From: Bacteroidota bacterium
Lineage (GTDB): Bacteria > Bacteroidota > Bacteroidia > Bacteroidales > JAAUTT01
Assembly: GCA_023429135.1 (NCBI GenBank)
Contig: JAEYWD010000119.1
Coordinates: 44,925 to 108,924, forward strand
DNA: 64,000 nucleotides
Reading direction: 5' to 3'
Under the pieces are notes generated by a model that was not told where the DNA came from, did not search any database, and was given only the letters and a program-made list of their open reading frames with translations. Shown here piece after piece: positions 15,861-25,714 of the stretch (position 1 is its first letter; every line of letters starts with the position of its first letter). A program made the position numbers and the translations under genes.

Positions 15861-17735
15861 ATGAATCTGAAAAACCTTAAGACAAAAAACAAATTAATTT
15901 TTAGCTTCTCCAGTATAGTATTACTTGTAATAGCGGTGACTGGAATTGGAGTATGGAGCTTAACTGATGTTAATGGAAAGCATAATAACCTTGAAGTGAT
16001 CAAACAAACTAGAGCAGATCTTTTAAGTGCTCGCTTATATATGAGAACGTTTGTTCATCTCAGGGATACACAGTATTTCGAGATCAGTTTAAAAAGCATA
16101 AATACTGCAATTTCCGCCATTGAAAAGCTGAAAGCACAACTTACTATTAAAGATAACAAAGAACTTGCCGACCAATATTTAAACAGATTAAATGAATACA
16201 AGTCATTGATGCTTGTTAACCGTAATGCGATTGTAGCCCAAACAAACTCAATAGATTTGAGGGCAAAAGTCCGAAATGAAATAAAGGCTGAATTCCAAAT
16301 TTCAGGGCTGCCTGAACATCATAAGATGAACTATTATTTTACAAATGCCCGGTTAACAGGAACCTATATCTATGCACTCAACAAGCCTGAATATTTTGAG
16401 GAATACAAAAATTTCATTGGTTTAACCATTCAGGAGGCCGGAAGTTTACATCTTAAGGAGGTAATACTGTTGTTAACGAGCTATAATCAAGCAATGGAAG
16501 ATTTCATGTCCGCCTATAAAACATCAAAGGAAACAGAGTTGAAGTTAGTGGATAAAGGCAAAGAAATAGTTGCAATAGCGGATCACATGGAAGAAAATAT
16601 TCTGGAGTATGTAAATATGGCCTACAAAGGTGCATTGTCGATGATGTTTATCGGAGCCCTTCTTTCAGTTGTTATCAGCATAATTATTACTTATGTGTTA
16701 ACGAAATACATTACCTCAATGTTGAAAAAAGGTGTGGCCTTGGCACAAACCTTTGCAGATGGTAATCTGACGTTTCGGGTGCCTCAGGAGGATTTGGTTA
16801 TAAAGGATGAAATGGGAGATTTAGCAAGGGCGATGGTTACTATGGGAGACAAGATAAAAGAAGTAATAGAGGGTGTTTTAACAAGTGCCGAAAACGTTGT
16901 TTCGGCAAGTTTTCAGATAAGTAGCACCTCTCAGCAAATTTCACAGGGAGCTTCGGAACAGGCTTCTTCAGTTGAGGAGGTATCTTCTTCAATGGAGCAG
17001 ATGTCATCAAATATTCAGCAAAACGCTGAAAACTCACAACATGCCGAAGCTATTGCTCAAACCGCTTCAAAAGGAATTGCAGTTGTTGCAGAAAAAGCGC
17101 AGAAAGCAATGGAAGCGAACCGTATAATTGCTGAAAAAATTAATATCATTAACGATATTGCTTTCCAGACCAATATTTTAGCCTTGAATGCAGCTGTTGA
17201 AGCTGCTCGGGCTGGTGAACAGGGGCGCGGCTTTGCGGTTGTAGCTGCTGAAGTACGTAAACTGGCTGAACGAAGCAAAATTGCAGCAGACGAAATTGTT
17301 ACACTTTCTAAAACTAGTCTCGATCTGGTTGAAACTACTGCAATTCAGATGGGAAAAATTATACCGGATATTGAGCGTACCTCAAAACTGGTAGTAGAGA
17401 TTACCGCTTCAAGCAACGAGCAAAGCAGCGGCTCGGATCAGATTAACAACGCACTTCAACAACTAAACAATGTTACCCAGCAAAATGCTGCTGCCAGCGA
17501 GGAACTCGCAACAAGTGCCGAGGAAATGACTTCGCAAGCTGAAATGATGAAAGAACAGGTCTCATATTTTAAGACTGGAAACCACGTAAAAACTGGAGAA
17601 AAGAAATTGCACAGCAAAACTGCGGCTTTATCAGGTCAAACCAAGAAAACTTCGGAAAAAGCATCACCCCGAAATCATAATGGTATCTCCTTAAGACTAT
17701 TAGAAACGAAGAATGAAGACTATGATAGTTTTTAA
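15861..17735 (+). CDS. Methyl-accepting chemotaxis protein
   Basis: A 624-aa chemoreceptor. TM1 is at about 13-32, a periplasmic four-helix-type sensor spans 33-255, TM2 is at about 257-280, a HAMP domain follows (GNLTFRVPQED), then a cytoplasmic signalling domain. The hairpin tip is diagnostic: INIINDIAFQTNILALNAAVEAARAGE and then GRGFAVVAAEVRKLAERS. The substrate is unknown. No che genes are in the window, so it presumably signals to a CheA/CheW elsewhere or to nearby kinases. It is flanked by receiver proteins and by the repeat copy 1 just upstream. Confidence 0.93.
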   Translation: MNLKNLKTKNKLIFSFSSIVLLVIAVTGIGVWSLTDVNGKHNNLEVIKQTRADLLSARLYMRTFVHLRDTQYFEISLKSINTAISAIEKLKAQLTIKDNKELADQYLNRLNEYKSLMLVNRNAIVAQTNSIDLRAKVRNEIKAEFQISGLPEHHKMNYYFTNARLTGTYIYALNKPEYFEEYKNFIGLTIQEAGSLHLKEVILLLTSYNQAMEDFMSAYKTSKETELKLVDKGKEIVAIADHMEENILEYVNMAYKGALSMMFIGALLSVVISIIITYVLTKYITSMLKKGVALAQTFADGNLTFRVPQEDLVIKDEMGDLARAMVTMGDKIKEVIEGVLTSAENVVSASFQISSTSQQISQGASEQASSVEEVSSSMEQMSSNIQQNAENSQHAEAIAQTASKGIAVVAEKAQKAMEANRIIAEKINIINDIAFQTNILALNAAVEAARAGEQGRGFAVVAAEVRKLAERSKIAADEIVTLSKTSLDLVETTAIQMGKIIPDIERTSKLVVEITASSNEQSSGSDQINNALQQLNNVTQQNAAASEELATSAEEMTSQAEMMKEQVSYFKTGNHVKTGEKKLHSKTAALSGQTKKTSEKASPRNHNGISLRLLETKNEDYDSF

Positions 17736-17839
17736 TCTTATAAAAGCTGTAATGGTCTTAGGAAGCCTATTTAATCCATTCAATCGTACGTTGGCAACTT
17801 TTTAAATTCTAAAATATGTAATAGGAATAGTTTCTAAAA

Positions 17840-18253
17840 CTAAATAACAATTCTTGAACAATTATGGGAGAAACAAATCTCTTTTTTAGCGCAACCAGGT
17901 AATTGAAAAATGCTTCTTATGGCATCCCTGATTTCATCAATCATGAAGGGTTTCTTTATTATTAGGTATACTTTCTGGGAATTGAAGCTGATATCCATGT
18001 CTGCAGTACAAAGTATAATCTTAATACATGGAAAGTTTGTATTTAAATAATTTATAAAGTCTGTCCCCTTTCCATCTGGAAGTGAGTTGTCCAGAAATAC
18101 AAAAGTAGGTATAAAAAATTCCAACTCTTTTTTTGCTGCCTCCAATGAATTAACCGCAGAAAAAGTAATCTCAAAGGGTTTGGAGATTACCTCCAATAAA
18201 CTGCAAATATGTGTGTCATCATCGATTACAAGAAGTGATATATGATTGGTCAT
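17840..18253 (-). CDS. Single-domain response regulator with Cys-rich tail
   Basis: A 137-aa receiver: acidic pocket LLVIDDD, phosphoacceptor Asp in FVFLDNSLPDG, Thr in IILCTAD and Lys in IIKKPF, all in place for phosphorylation. There is no output domain. After the fold comes a tail with PGCAKKEICFSHNC, three cysteines also conserved in the broken paralogue at 15106, so the tail is likely functional, perhaps for metal or redox sensing (inference). It may relay phosphate from the nearby kinases or act with the adjacent chemoreceptor. Confidence 0.85.
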   Translation of the reverse strand: MTNHISLLVIDDDTHICSLLEVISKPFEITFSAVNSLEAAKKELEFFIPTFVFLDNSLPDGKGTDFINYLNTNFPCIKIILCTADMDISFNSQKVYLIIKKPFMIDEIRDAIRSIFQLPGCAKKEICFSHNCSRIVI

Positions 18254-18543
18254 TTAAGTTATAGTTAAGTTACTCCTACTATTATTCCACATGTTAGTAA
18301 TAAAATAACACTTTTGAATATTTCTTTGTTTTTTGGATTTGGTCTAAATTAGAGGAATAATAATTTTAAGCATCGGGGCGAGCAAATTTCACCCCTATCA
18401 AGCAGAAAGGAGTCAGTTGAATTGGTGTAATACATATGAAAACCTAATAACGGCTGAACTCCATAGAGTAAAAATCATAGCCACCTTAAATGCTGAAAGA
18501 AAAGAAAACAAATTTTTCTTTGTTCAAATTCTTTGCTTGAATG
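18254..18543. other. Gene-free spacer
   Basis: About 290 bp of AT-rich sequence between two minus-strand genes. I see no convincing gene, repeat or strong hairpin. Confidence 0.5.
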
Positions 18544-20061
18544 TTACTTTACCTTGTAGGGAATGGTAAAAAAAAATGTTGATCCTTTTCCAGGTTCTGA
18601 ATTAACCCAAATTTCACCTCCAAGTAGTTCAACATACGCTTTTGATATAGACAAACCTAGGCCAGAACCTTTATTTTCTCCATGGCTGGTTTCTTCTACT
18701 TGTCGAAAGCGGTGAAATATTTCTTCTCTCATGTTTTCTGGAATTCCAATTCCTGTATCTTCTACAAAGAATTGAAGAAAAGACCCATCGCTCTTATCAA
18801 CGATGTGATAACCAAAGTTTATATATCCTTCTTTTGTAAATTTTAACGCATTATTTATCAGATTGGCCAAAATTTGAGAAAGCTTAGTTTCATCAGAAAT
18901 GATTTCAACTTCTTCCTCAGTAGAAAGTGAAAGTTCAAGACAAATATGCTGTATTTTAGCCTTCAGTAAGAATTGGTTAAAAATAAACCTAAGCATCTCA
19001 TTAAGATTAAATTTTGATTCATTAATCTTAACCTGGCCGGTTTCAATAGTGGCTATACTTACAATATCGGAAATAATTGAAAGTAACTGTTCGCAACTTT
19101 GAAATAATATTTCGGAGTATTGTTTTCGTTTATTGGATTCTAGATCCTGGTTAACAATAAATTCTGAAAATCCTATAATAGCGTTCATAGGAGTTCTTAT
19201 TTCATGCGAGATATTGTGTAGAAATGCTGTTTTTAAACGATCGCTTTCCTCTGCTTTTTCTTTTGCTATTGAAAGATTTTGCTCCATCAGTTTTCTATCT
19301 GTAATATCACGTGATATGCCAAATAATCCGCTTATTTTACCCGATTCATCAAAAATTGGACATTTCACCGTATGAAATGTATGTTGGTTGGAATTTGCTA
19401 GGGTTACCGTCTCTTCAAAGGTCATTGGTACTCCTTTGGCTATTACCATTCTATCCTCTGCCATCATTCTGCAGGCTTCTTCTTCAGGAAAAAGAAAGGT
19501 ATCGTCTTTCCTTATTACTTCTGTCGCGGTCTTCCCTAAAAAATTTTCCGCTGCTTTATTAAAAAGAATATAATTGCCACTGGTATTTTTTATATAAATT
19601 GAATCCTGTGCATTGGTAATTATAGTCTCTAAAAACCTTCTGTAGGTTTGTAGTTCTGCTTCCTTTTCCTTCATTTGGGTTTTTTGGAAGACCTCATCCA
19701 GGGCCCGTTTAGTAGCAAAAGGAAGTCTTTCCATTCTGTCTTTCAGTACATAGTCGGTTGCTCCTTGTTTTAGAAGTTCTACTGCCTTATCTTCTCCGAT
19801 AGTGCCTGAAATGCAAATAAATGGAACCTCAGGACAAATTTCCTTTGCCAGTTCTAATGCCTCCAAACCATTGAAACTAGGCAAAGTAAAATCGGCATAA
19901 ATCACATCATAAGTATTGGATTTCAATTTCGATATATAATCAGCCTTATTCTCAACAACATCCATATCTAAATCCAATCCTTTATCAATAAGCATTTCTG
20001 CAAGTAGTTCTGCATCCTTCCGAACATCTTCCAATAGCAGTGCTTTTATATTATTGCCCAT
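18544..20061 (-). CDS. Receiver-PAS-histidine kinase (hybrid)
   Basis: A 505-aa soluble signalling protein: an N-terminal receiver (1-125; LLLEDVRKD, phosphoacceptor in VIYADFTLP), a PAS domain (about 140-255) and a HisKA/HATPase_c kinase (about 275-503). The phosphorylated His is in FLHNISHEIRTPMN; ATP-binding boxes are LINNALKFTKEG, DTGIGIPENM and GSGLGLSISKA. No membrane segment, so it likely takes input through its receiver, probably from the regulator encoded 4 bp upstream. It is the last gene of a three-gene operon. Confidence 0.9.
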   Translation of the reverse strand: MGNNIKALLLEDVRKDAELLAEMLIDKGLDLDMDVVENKADYISKLKSNTYDVIYADFTLPSFNGLEALELAKEICPEVPFICISGTIGEDKAVELLKQGATDYVLKDRMERLPFATKRALDEVFQKTQMKEKEAELQTYRRFLETIITNAQDSIYIKNTSGNYILFNKAAENFLGKTATEVIRKDDTFLFPEEEACRMMAEDRMVIAKGVPMTFEETVTLANSNQHTFHTVKCPIFDESGKISGLFGISRDITDRKLMEQNLSIAKEKAEESDRLKTAFLHNISHEIRTPMNAIIGFSEFIVNQDLESNKRKQYSEILFQSCEQLLSIISDIVSIATIETGQVKINESKFNLNEMLRFIFNQFLLKAKIQHICLELSLSTEEEVEIISDETKLSQILANLINNALKFTKEGYINFGYHIVDKSDGSFLQFFVEDTGIGIPENMREEIFHRFRQVEETSHGENKGSGLGLSISKAYVELLGGEIWVNSEPGKGSTFFFTIPYKVK

Positions 20062-20065
20062 TTGT

Positions 20066-20530
20066 TTAGTTGTTAGGTTGACTAGTAAAATTTTGGTCGG
20101 GAGGGAGCTCGTTCACCAACCCCCAGAATATTCCCAGTTGTTTAATGGCTTCTATAAATCCATTGAAATTAACTGGTTTAACTACATATGCATTTACTCC
20201 TAAAGAATAACTATCCAATAGATCTTTATCATCGCGCGATGAAGTTAACATTACAATAGGTAGAAACTTAAGCTCAGGATCGTTTCTGACTTCCCGCAGT
20301 ACTTCAATTCCATCTTTTCTTGGCATTTTTATATCAAGCAGTAAAACGGATGGCAGTCCGGGTTCGCGGTTTTCATACTGGCCTTGCCTGCGCAGATATT
20401 CCATGGTTTCTACTCCGTCTTTTACTACTACTATGCTGTTAGCCAAAAGACTATCTTCTAAGGCTTCTAATGTTAACTCTATATCTTTTGGATTGTCTTC
20501 TGCAAGTAAAATCTTTTTAAGTTCTATCAT
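20066..20530 (-). CDS. Response regulator, receiver only (Rcp1-like)
   Basis: A 154-aa receiver of the type that accompanies phytochrome-like kinases: LLAEDNPKDIELTLEAL, phosphoacceptor in VLLLDIKMPRKDG, Thr/Ser in IVMLTSS, Lys in YVVKPVNF, then the class-specific tail FIEAIKQLGIFWGLVNELPP. It sits between two histidine kinases with gaps of 4 and 5 bp, making it the probable phosphorelay intermediate between them. Confidence 0.92.
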   Translation of the reverse strand: MIELKKILLAEDNPKDIELTLEALEDSLLANSIVVVKDGVETMEYLRRQGQYENREPGLPSVLLLDIKMPRKDGIEVLREVRNDPELKFLPIVMLTSSRDDKDLLDSYSLGVNAYVVKPVNFNGFIEAIKQLGIFWGLVNELPPDQNFTSQPNN

Positions 20531-20535
20531 ATAAT

Positions 20536-23229
20536 TTATTTTATAGGAATCGAGAAATAAAAGGTAGCTCCTTTTTCAAGTTCACCTTCAGCCCAGGTAC
20601 GTCCATTGTGCCTGTTAATAACCTGCCGTACGTTAGCTAAACCGATGCCAGTTCCTTCAAAATGTTCACTACTGTGTAATCGTTGAAAAACCCCGAATAA
20701 TTTTTGACCATAGACCATGTCGAAGCCAACGCCATTATCTCTGACAAAGAAAATATTTTCCGAGTCGGAGGGAATCAGGCCTATTTCAATAACTGCCAAA
20801 TCCCGATTTCTCGAGTATTTAAGTGCGTTACTCAGTAGGTTAACCCATACCTGGCGAATCATGTTATAATCGCCATAAACCATCGGAAGGCAGTTAATTA
20901 TCCATTCTACATTACGATTTCGTGCTTCTGGTTCCAGAATGGTTCTGGCATCTTTAAGTACTTTGTTCATGTCAATTTTGTCAAGCTTCAGCTCAACGCG
21001 GCCAGCTCGGGAAAAATTTAGCAGGTCGTCAATCAAAATTCCCATTTGTGTTGACGACTCCGATATAGATTGTATGTAATGTTTGCCTTTAGTATCTAAT
21101 TGATTGGAATAACGTTTGATAAGAAGTTCAATATACCCATTGATGTGCCTTAATGGAGCTCTTAAGTCGTGTGAAATAGAATAGGAAAAAGCTTCAAGAT
21201 CTTTATTAATTTTTTCGAGCTGCGCAGTTCGCTCTTCTACACGTTTTTCCAAAGTTATATTTAACTTACGAATTTCATTTTCAGTCTCTCTGATGTTGGT
21301 GATATCATGTACAGAACCCACTAAATGCGTACAGCATCTCTGATCGTTATAGGTCGGTGTTACCCTTACCAATCCATATTTTTTGCCTGAAGGATAATCC
21401 GAAATTTCTTCCCATGTAACAGTTTGTTCCTTTTCAATGGCTTCCCGGTATTTGTTACGGACTAGCTCGTGAGCTTGCGAAGGTAGCACTTCAGTGTAAT
21501 TTTTATTTATCACTGCCTCTTTTTTAAGTCCCGTGGCTTTCAGGAACATTTCATTAACCGCAACAAATATATATCTTTCTTCCGCCTCTACTGAAATGAA
21601 GAATACTATATCTGTAATGGTATTAAAAATTGCCCTTAACTGCCCCTCATTCATCGTCAATGTCTTTTCCATCTCTTTTCGCAGTGTAATATCGTTAACA
21701 ACAGCGATCCGGGCAGTTTTTCCTTCAAATTGTATTCCATGTGAATAGGCTTCAATTGCAATCTTAGTGCCATCCTTCTTTAAATGATGCCATTCTCCGG
21801 CATACGACAGTCCCATCAGTTTCCTGGGAAGTTCCGAAGCTGCCATTTTTTCTTCTGGAGGATATAAATCAGGTAAAAACATTGCTGTTACTTCATCATT
21901 AGAATAACCATAATGCTTAAGAAATGCTTCATTAACCGATAGAATTTTTAAATTATCTATTTCATAAATCAATAAGGGCAAAGGGTTTCGCTCGAATAAA
22001 TGCCGGTAATGAGTTTCACTTTCAATTAAAGCTTTTTCAATTTGCATTCGTTGCTCCACCATCTTATTTGCTGCTTCAGCCATGAACTGAAATTCACGGT
22101 AAGTTACCTTCGATTTGTCAATCAGTATATTTTCTTTTGAAGTCCGTTCAAAAAACACTTTGAAAAGAACTATATTTTTACCTAATTTCTTTGCGAAATA
22201 CCTTACAAGCAGATAACACATCAAAGTAGAAAGCAAAAAGTAAAAGCTTATTTGGATAAGTGTTTTTATCAATTCTGAATTCAATTCTTGTCTCCTACCC
22301 TCTACCAATGACTTTATATCATCATGGTAAAATCCGGCACCAATTATCCAATCCCATTCAGGAACATAACTAAAATAGGAAGTCTTTAGTGCTGGTGTAC
22401 TGGAATTTAAAGTTGGCCACAAATAGGTATGATAAACACCTTTGTAGTTTTTGGCTGCCGTTTGCTCAACCTTGAATAAATCTATCCAGCTTTTGTTACC
22501 TGATTTATAAATGTTGACAGGTTTTTTATTATAAATCCCGTTGGTTAGAAGTGCTTCTCCCGAGAAAGTATTTATGAAAACATATTCATTACCATCGAAC
22601 CTTATTTTTGAAATAGAATCAAGAATATGAATCTGCATTAACGTCCTATAGTAAGTACTATCAACCAGAGATAATATAGTAAAACCAGGAAGTATTTTGT
22701 TATTATAATAACTAATATAGGCAGGTTTAGTAGCTACTGCTTCTCTTTTCCAGTTTCTAGGGAGCTGACCTATATAGGGTGCATTAACGTGATTAAAAAA
22801 ATGTGCATTCGAAAAAACGAGTTTCCCATTTTTATTGAGGATAAATGTTGGGACAAGCAGATTTTCAACTGAATCTTTAAAAGCCTTGGAAATTGTCCCC
22901 GAGTTTAAACTCTCATGAGAACCTGGAAGTTTTAATTGGTTTACCTGACTAACTAATGTTTGTTGCACATATTGGGTGGAATTATACTGAACCCACCTAA
23001 TGTAATCCTTAACTTCAAGAATTCTGTTCTTGATTTCTTGTTTTTTCGATTCCTGGAAAGTTCTTTTTAATTGCTCGTTTTCCCGATTGTATTTTCTGAT
23101 CATGTTTTGAGTCCAGAAAATACCTAGAATCACCGTTGAGAAAAAGGCAACTCCAAGCATATTGAAAAAAATTCTTTGGCTTAACCTTACTTTGAAGAGT
23201 CTATTGCCTTTTATGCCTGAACGGTACAT
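20536..23229 (-). CDS. Cache-PAS-PAS membrane histidine kinase
   Basis: An 897-aa sensor kinase. TM1 is at about residues 20-38; an extracytoplasmic Cache domain follows, ending in WDWIIGAGFYHDDI; TM2 is at about 325-345. Two PAS domains (around 405-530 and 530-660) precede a coiled linker (NITLEKRVEERTAQLEKI) and the kinase core with SYSISHDLRAPLRHINGYIE. The ATPase boxes LLSNALKYSRN, DNGVGFDM and GTGIGLANVRQ are complete. It heads the operon with the two genes downstream. The ligand, probably a small molecule bound by Cache, is unknown. Confidence 0.9.
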   Translation of the reverse strand: MYRSGIKGNRLFKVRLSQRIFFNMLGVAFFSTVILGIFWTQNMIRKYNRENEQLKRTFQESKKQEIKNRILEVKDYIRWVQYNSTQYVQQTLVSQVNQLKLPGSHESLNSGTISKAFKDSVENLLVPTFILNKNGKLVFSNAHFFNHVNAPYIGQLPRNWKREAVATKPAYISYYNNKILPGFTILSLVDSTYYRTLMQIHILDSISKIRFDGNEYVFINTFSGEALLTNGIYNKKPVNIYKSGNKSWIDLFKVEQTAAKNYKGVYHTYLWPTLNSSTPALKTSYFSYVPEWDWIIGAGFYHDDIKSLVEGRRQELNSELIKTLIQISFYFLLSTLMCYLLVRYFAKKLGKNIVLFKVFFERTSKENILIDKSKVTYREFQFMAEAANKMVEQRMQIEKALIESETHYRHLFERNPLPLLIYEIDNLKILSVNEAFLKHYGYSNDEVTAMFLPDLYPPEEKMAASELPRKLMGLSYAGEWHHLKKDGTKIAIEAYSHGIQFEGKTARIAVVNDITLRKEMEKTLTMNEGQLRAIFNTITDIVFFISVEAEERYIFVAVNEMFLKATGLKKEAVINKNYTEVLPSQAHELVRNKYREAIEKEQTVTWEEISDYPSGKKYGLVRVTPTYNDQRCCTHLVGSVHDITNIRETENEIRKLNITLEKRVEERTAQLEKINKDLEAFSYSISHDLRAPLRHINGYIELLIKRYSNQLDTKGKHYIQSISESSTQMGILIDDLLNFSRAGRVELKLDKIDMNKVLKDARTILEPEARNRNVEWIINCLPMVYGDYNMIRQVWVNLLSNALKYSRNRDLAVIEIGLIPSDSENIFFVRDNGVGFDMVYGQKLFGVFQRLHSSEHFEGTGIGLANVRQVINRHNGRTWAEGELEKGATFYFSIPIK

Positions 23230-23684
23230 TGTTTAAAACAATTAATTTAACCGAAATCAAATAGAGCTAGAATAGTAATTTTTGAATTAATTCAAAAATA
23301 GGTATTTTTTTTATACGAAGGTTTTCAATAAGGTCATTGTAACTTACCCAAAATTGTTGTCATTAATTAACTTACATTTATGGGTTTTGATACAATCATT
23401 ACATCTTGGCTTTAATAGGAAAGTATGCTTCTCTTTAACAAATCAGTATCCTTTGTCGGATGCAATGAAAATGTATTCCTCTTTCTTTTATTTTACTGTT
23501 TAGGCATTGGCTGACTTAAGGAAGGAATTTTTAGGAACGAATTAATTTCGAGGATCTAAAGGTATTCAAGATTAAATCTATCGAATGGGAAAAGTAGTAT
23601 GCCATCAAACTACTCAATTCGGAACTAAATATTAAAAATCTGAACTTATACCTTTCAAAACTGTAATTTAAAATAATCCGTTTT
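23230..23684. other. Divergent intergenic region
   Basis: About 455 bp between two divergent kinase genes. AT-rich; I find no gene, repeat or hairpin that I would defend. Promoters for both genes are presumably here. Confidence 0.5.
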
Positions 23685-24761
23685 ATGGAAAGATTGAAAT
23701 TTTTAGAATTAATCGATTTTTTCCCAATTGGAATAACAATTTCTGATAGTGAAGGGAATTTGCTTAAATCTAATAATGAAGGCGCCCGCTTACTCGGACT
23801 TAAAAAAGAAGAACATGCTAAATGGAAACTGGATGATCCCAAATGGCATGTTATCAGAAGAGATCATACCATTATGCCTCCTGATGAGTATCCTAGTGTA
23901 AGGGCTTTAAAAGAAAATGTGAGAATAGAAAATGTTGAAGTAGGTATAGTTAAGAAAGAAGAAGTGACGTGGATAAATATAACAGCGACTCCTTTACCGG
24001 GAGGTGATGGTGTGATTGTTGCTTATTTAGATATCACCCAAAATGTAAACCGGGAAAAGGATTTGGAGCGCTTAATTTCTGATAGAACAAAATTTTTGAA
24101 TATTATTGCTCATGATTTACGAAACCCATTCAGTTCAATCATTGGATTTTTGGATTTATTGCTTGAAGATCTGAATAGATATCCTACTGCAAAAATTGAA
24201 AAGTTTTTACAGATTATAAGAAACACCTCTAAACAAACTTTTGAATTGCTCGAAAATCTGTTAAATTGGTCAAGAGCTCAGTCAGGGTCTCTTGATTTTA
24301 AACCTGAAATTTTGGATATTACTTTGTTGGTAACCGAAACTCTGAACTTTCTAAAACATCATGCCCAGCAAAAAAATATTCATTTTTGCTTCAATTTTGA
24401 AAAACATTGCCAGGCATTTGTTGATAGAAACATGATTTTAACTGTTATTAGAAATTTGATAACCAATGCCATAAAATATTCCTTTCCCAATAACGAAATA
24501 ATAATTAATGTTAAGGAAGTTTACACTGATATAGAGTTTAGCGTTCGAGATCACGGGGTAGGAATAAACCAAAAGAAAATAGAATTTCTTTTTAGTCAAG
24601 ATCATGTAAAAAGCACTCCAGGTACGAAAAATGAAACAGGATCCGGATTAGGGTTAAAAATCACCAAAGAATTTGTTGAAAAACATGGAGGCGAAATAAC
24701 AGTCAATAGTAAGGAAGGAAAAGGAAGCGAGTTTTTAGTAAGATTTCCCAAAAACACCTGA
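23685..24761 (+). CDS. PAS-domain histidine kinase
   Basis: A 358-aa soluble kinase. A PAS domain (about 5-125; FFPIGITISDSEGNLLKSN) is followed by HisKA with the phosphorylated His in NIIAHDLRNPFSSIIGFLD, and a HATPase_c domain with LITNAIKYSFPN, DHGVGINQ and GSGLGLKITKEF. No membrane segment or receiver. It is the only kinase here on the plus strand and faces the large kinase operon. Partner unknown; the adjacent receivers are candidates. Confidence 0.9.
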   Translation: MERLKFLELIDFFPIGITISDSEGNLLKSNNEGARLLGLKKEEHAKWKLDDPKWHVIRRDHTIMPPDEYPSVRALKENVRIENVEVGIVKKEEVTWINITATPLPGGDGVIVAYLDITQNVNREKDLERLISDRTKFLNIIAHDLRNPFSSIIGFLDLLLEDLNRYPTAKIEKFLQIIRNTSKQTFELLENLLNWSRAQSGSLDFKPEILDITLLVTETLNFLKHHAQQKNIHFCFNFEKHCQAFVDRNMILTVIRNLITNAIKYSFPNNEIIINVKEVYTDIEFSVRDHGVGINQKKIEFLFSQDHVKSTPGTKNETGSGLGLKITKEFVEKHGGEITVNSKEGKGSEFLVRFPKNT

Positions 24762-25099
24762 AAATATTACCGGAATATCCATGAAACTTTTATTTCAATC
24801 AGATAATGATTTCTATGGAAATCGTAATCCTTTCTGATAATTACCTTTTCATAAAACCATTAAAAACCTGCATCTGAAATGGAATTGAATCAGTTACCAA
24901 ATCAGTACGTTGACCCCCGATACGAAAAAAATAACTATTTCGGGTCAGCATTAGTTTAACTTAAAAGCTTTTAATCGCAGGTTATAGAAACTGCCTGTCA
25001 ATCATACTATATTATTAGTTCTTAAATGTACTCCCTGTTGGTTTAAATCCGCCCTAATCAGAGGACTTAGGGTTCTTGCCACGTTCATTTTTTTAAAAA
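24762..25099. other. Gene-free stretch
   Basis: About 340 bp after the kinase. Only a weak hairpin is seen (TGACCC near 24911 with GGGTCA near 24942), which could terminate the kinase transcript. Confidence 0.4.
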
Positions 25100-25175
25100 A
25101 AATAAAGGCCGTGTCTCACGACCAGGCCTTCAACTAACCAACAAATCCAAATTGATTATTACTTGAATTTAGATG
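25100..25175. repeat. 76-bp dispersed repeat, copy 2
   Basis: Matches 15650-15725 with one mismatch, in direct orientation. On the minus strand the hairpin AAGGCC/GGCCTT is followed by TATTTTTTTT, a good intrinsic terminator for the small gene that ends 16 bp upstream on that strand. Confidence 0.8.
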
Positions 25176-25190
25176 CTTAAAATATAACAA

Positions 25191-25370
25191 TTATTTTATA
25201 ATCAGATCATCTATTGATAATCTGTCATAATTACCCCTGCCCCTTACTGCCCAATGCTCAGGATCTTCAAATTTCTTCCTCCGGTGCAACCAGGATATAA
25301 TCATTACTTTTGGTTTCTTCGGTAAAAGGGGCATCTTAATTTCTAATGGCAGGATTTTCGAAAGCTTCAT
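25191..25370 (-). CDS. Small hypothetical protein (59 aa)
   Basis: A 59-aa frame from ATG at 25370 to TAA at 25191. It is basic in the N-terminal half (LPKKPK, LHRRKKF) and ends EHWAVRGRGNYDRLSIDDLIIK in two parts, without membrane segment. The same C-terminal end (LDDLILK, stop) is preserved as a remnant beside repeat copy 1, followed by the same 3' region, which suggests the gene and its terminator are duplicated as a unit. Function unknown. Confidence 0.5.
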   Translation of the reverse strand: MKLSKILPLEIKMPLLPKKPKVMIISWLHRRKKFEDPEHWAVRGRGNYDRLSIDDLIIK

Positions 25371-25468
25371 CTTTCCGTTTCCTAATCCGGTAATAAACTC
25401 CTCCGGGAATGATCCTCCCGGTTTTTCAAGCTAACATACATCCATTTTCCACAGCGGCAAAAATCCTC

Positions 25469-25514
25469 GCCCCTCCACTTGCCAATATATGTTTTAATAG
25501 GTAAGTGTCGGGGC
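25469..25514. repeat. Imperfect inverted repeat
   Basis: GCCCCTCCACTTGCC (25469-25483) pairs with GGTAAGTGTCGGGGC (25500-25514) with three mismatches around a 16-nt loop. Confidence 0.5.
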
Positions 25515-25714
25515 TTGCACAGTCTTTTTGCCGCTTCCCCGCTCCAACCCTTCTGTAGTTTATTTTTGTCACACTTTTTGCTGCTACCCTTCGGCAGCAC
25601 TTAGCCATCCTCGTTCCTGCGGTGGCTAAAAGCAGCCTTCGGGTACTGGCAAAAAGACGCGGCACTCCAACCACCACCACCGTGCCGCTTGTGCCAAAAA
25701 TAAACTACCCCATG

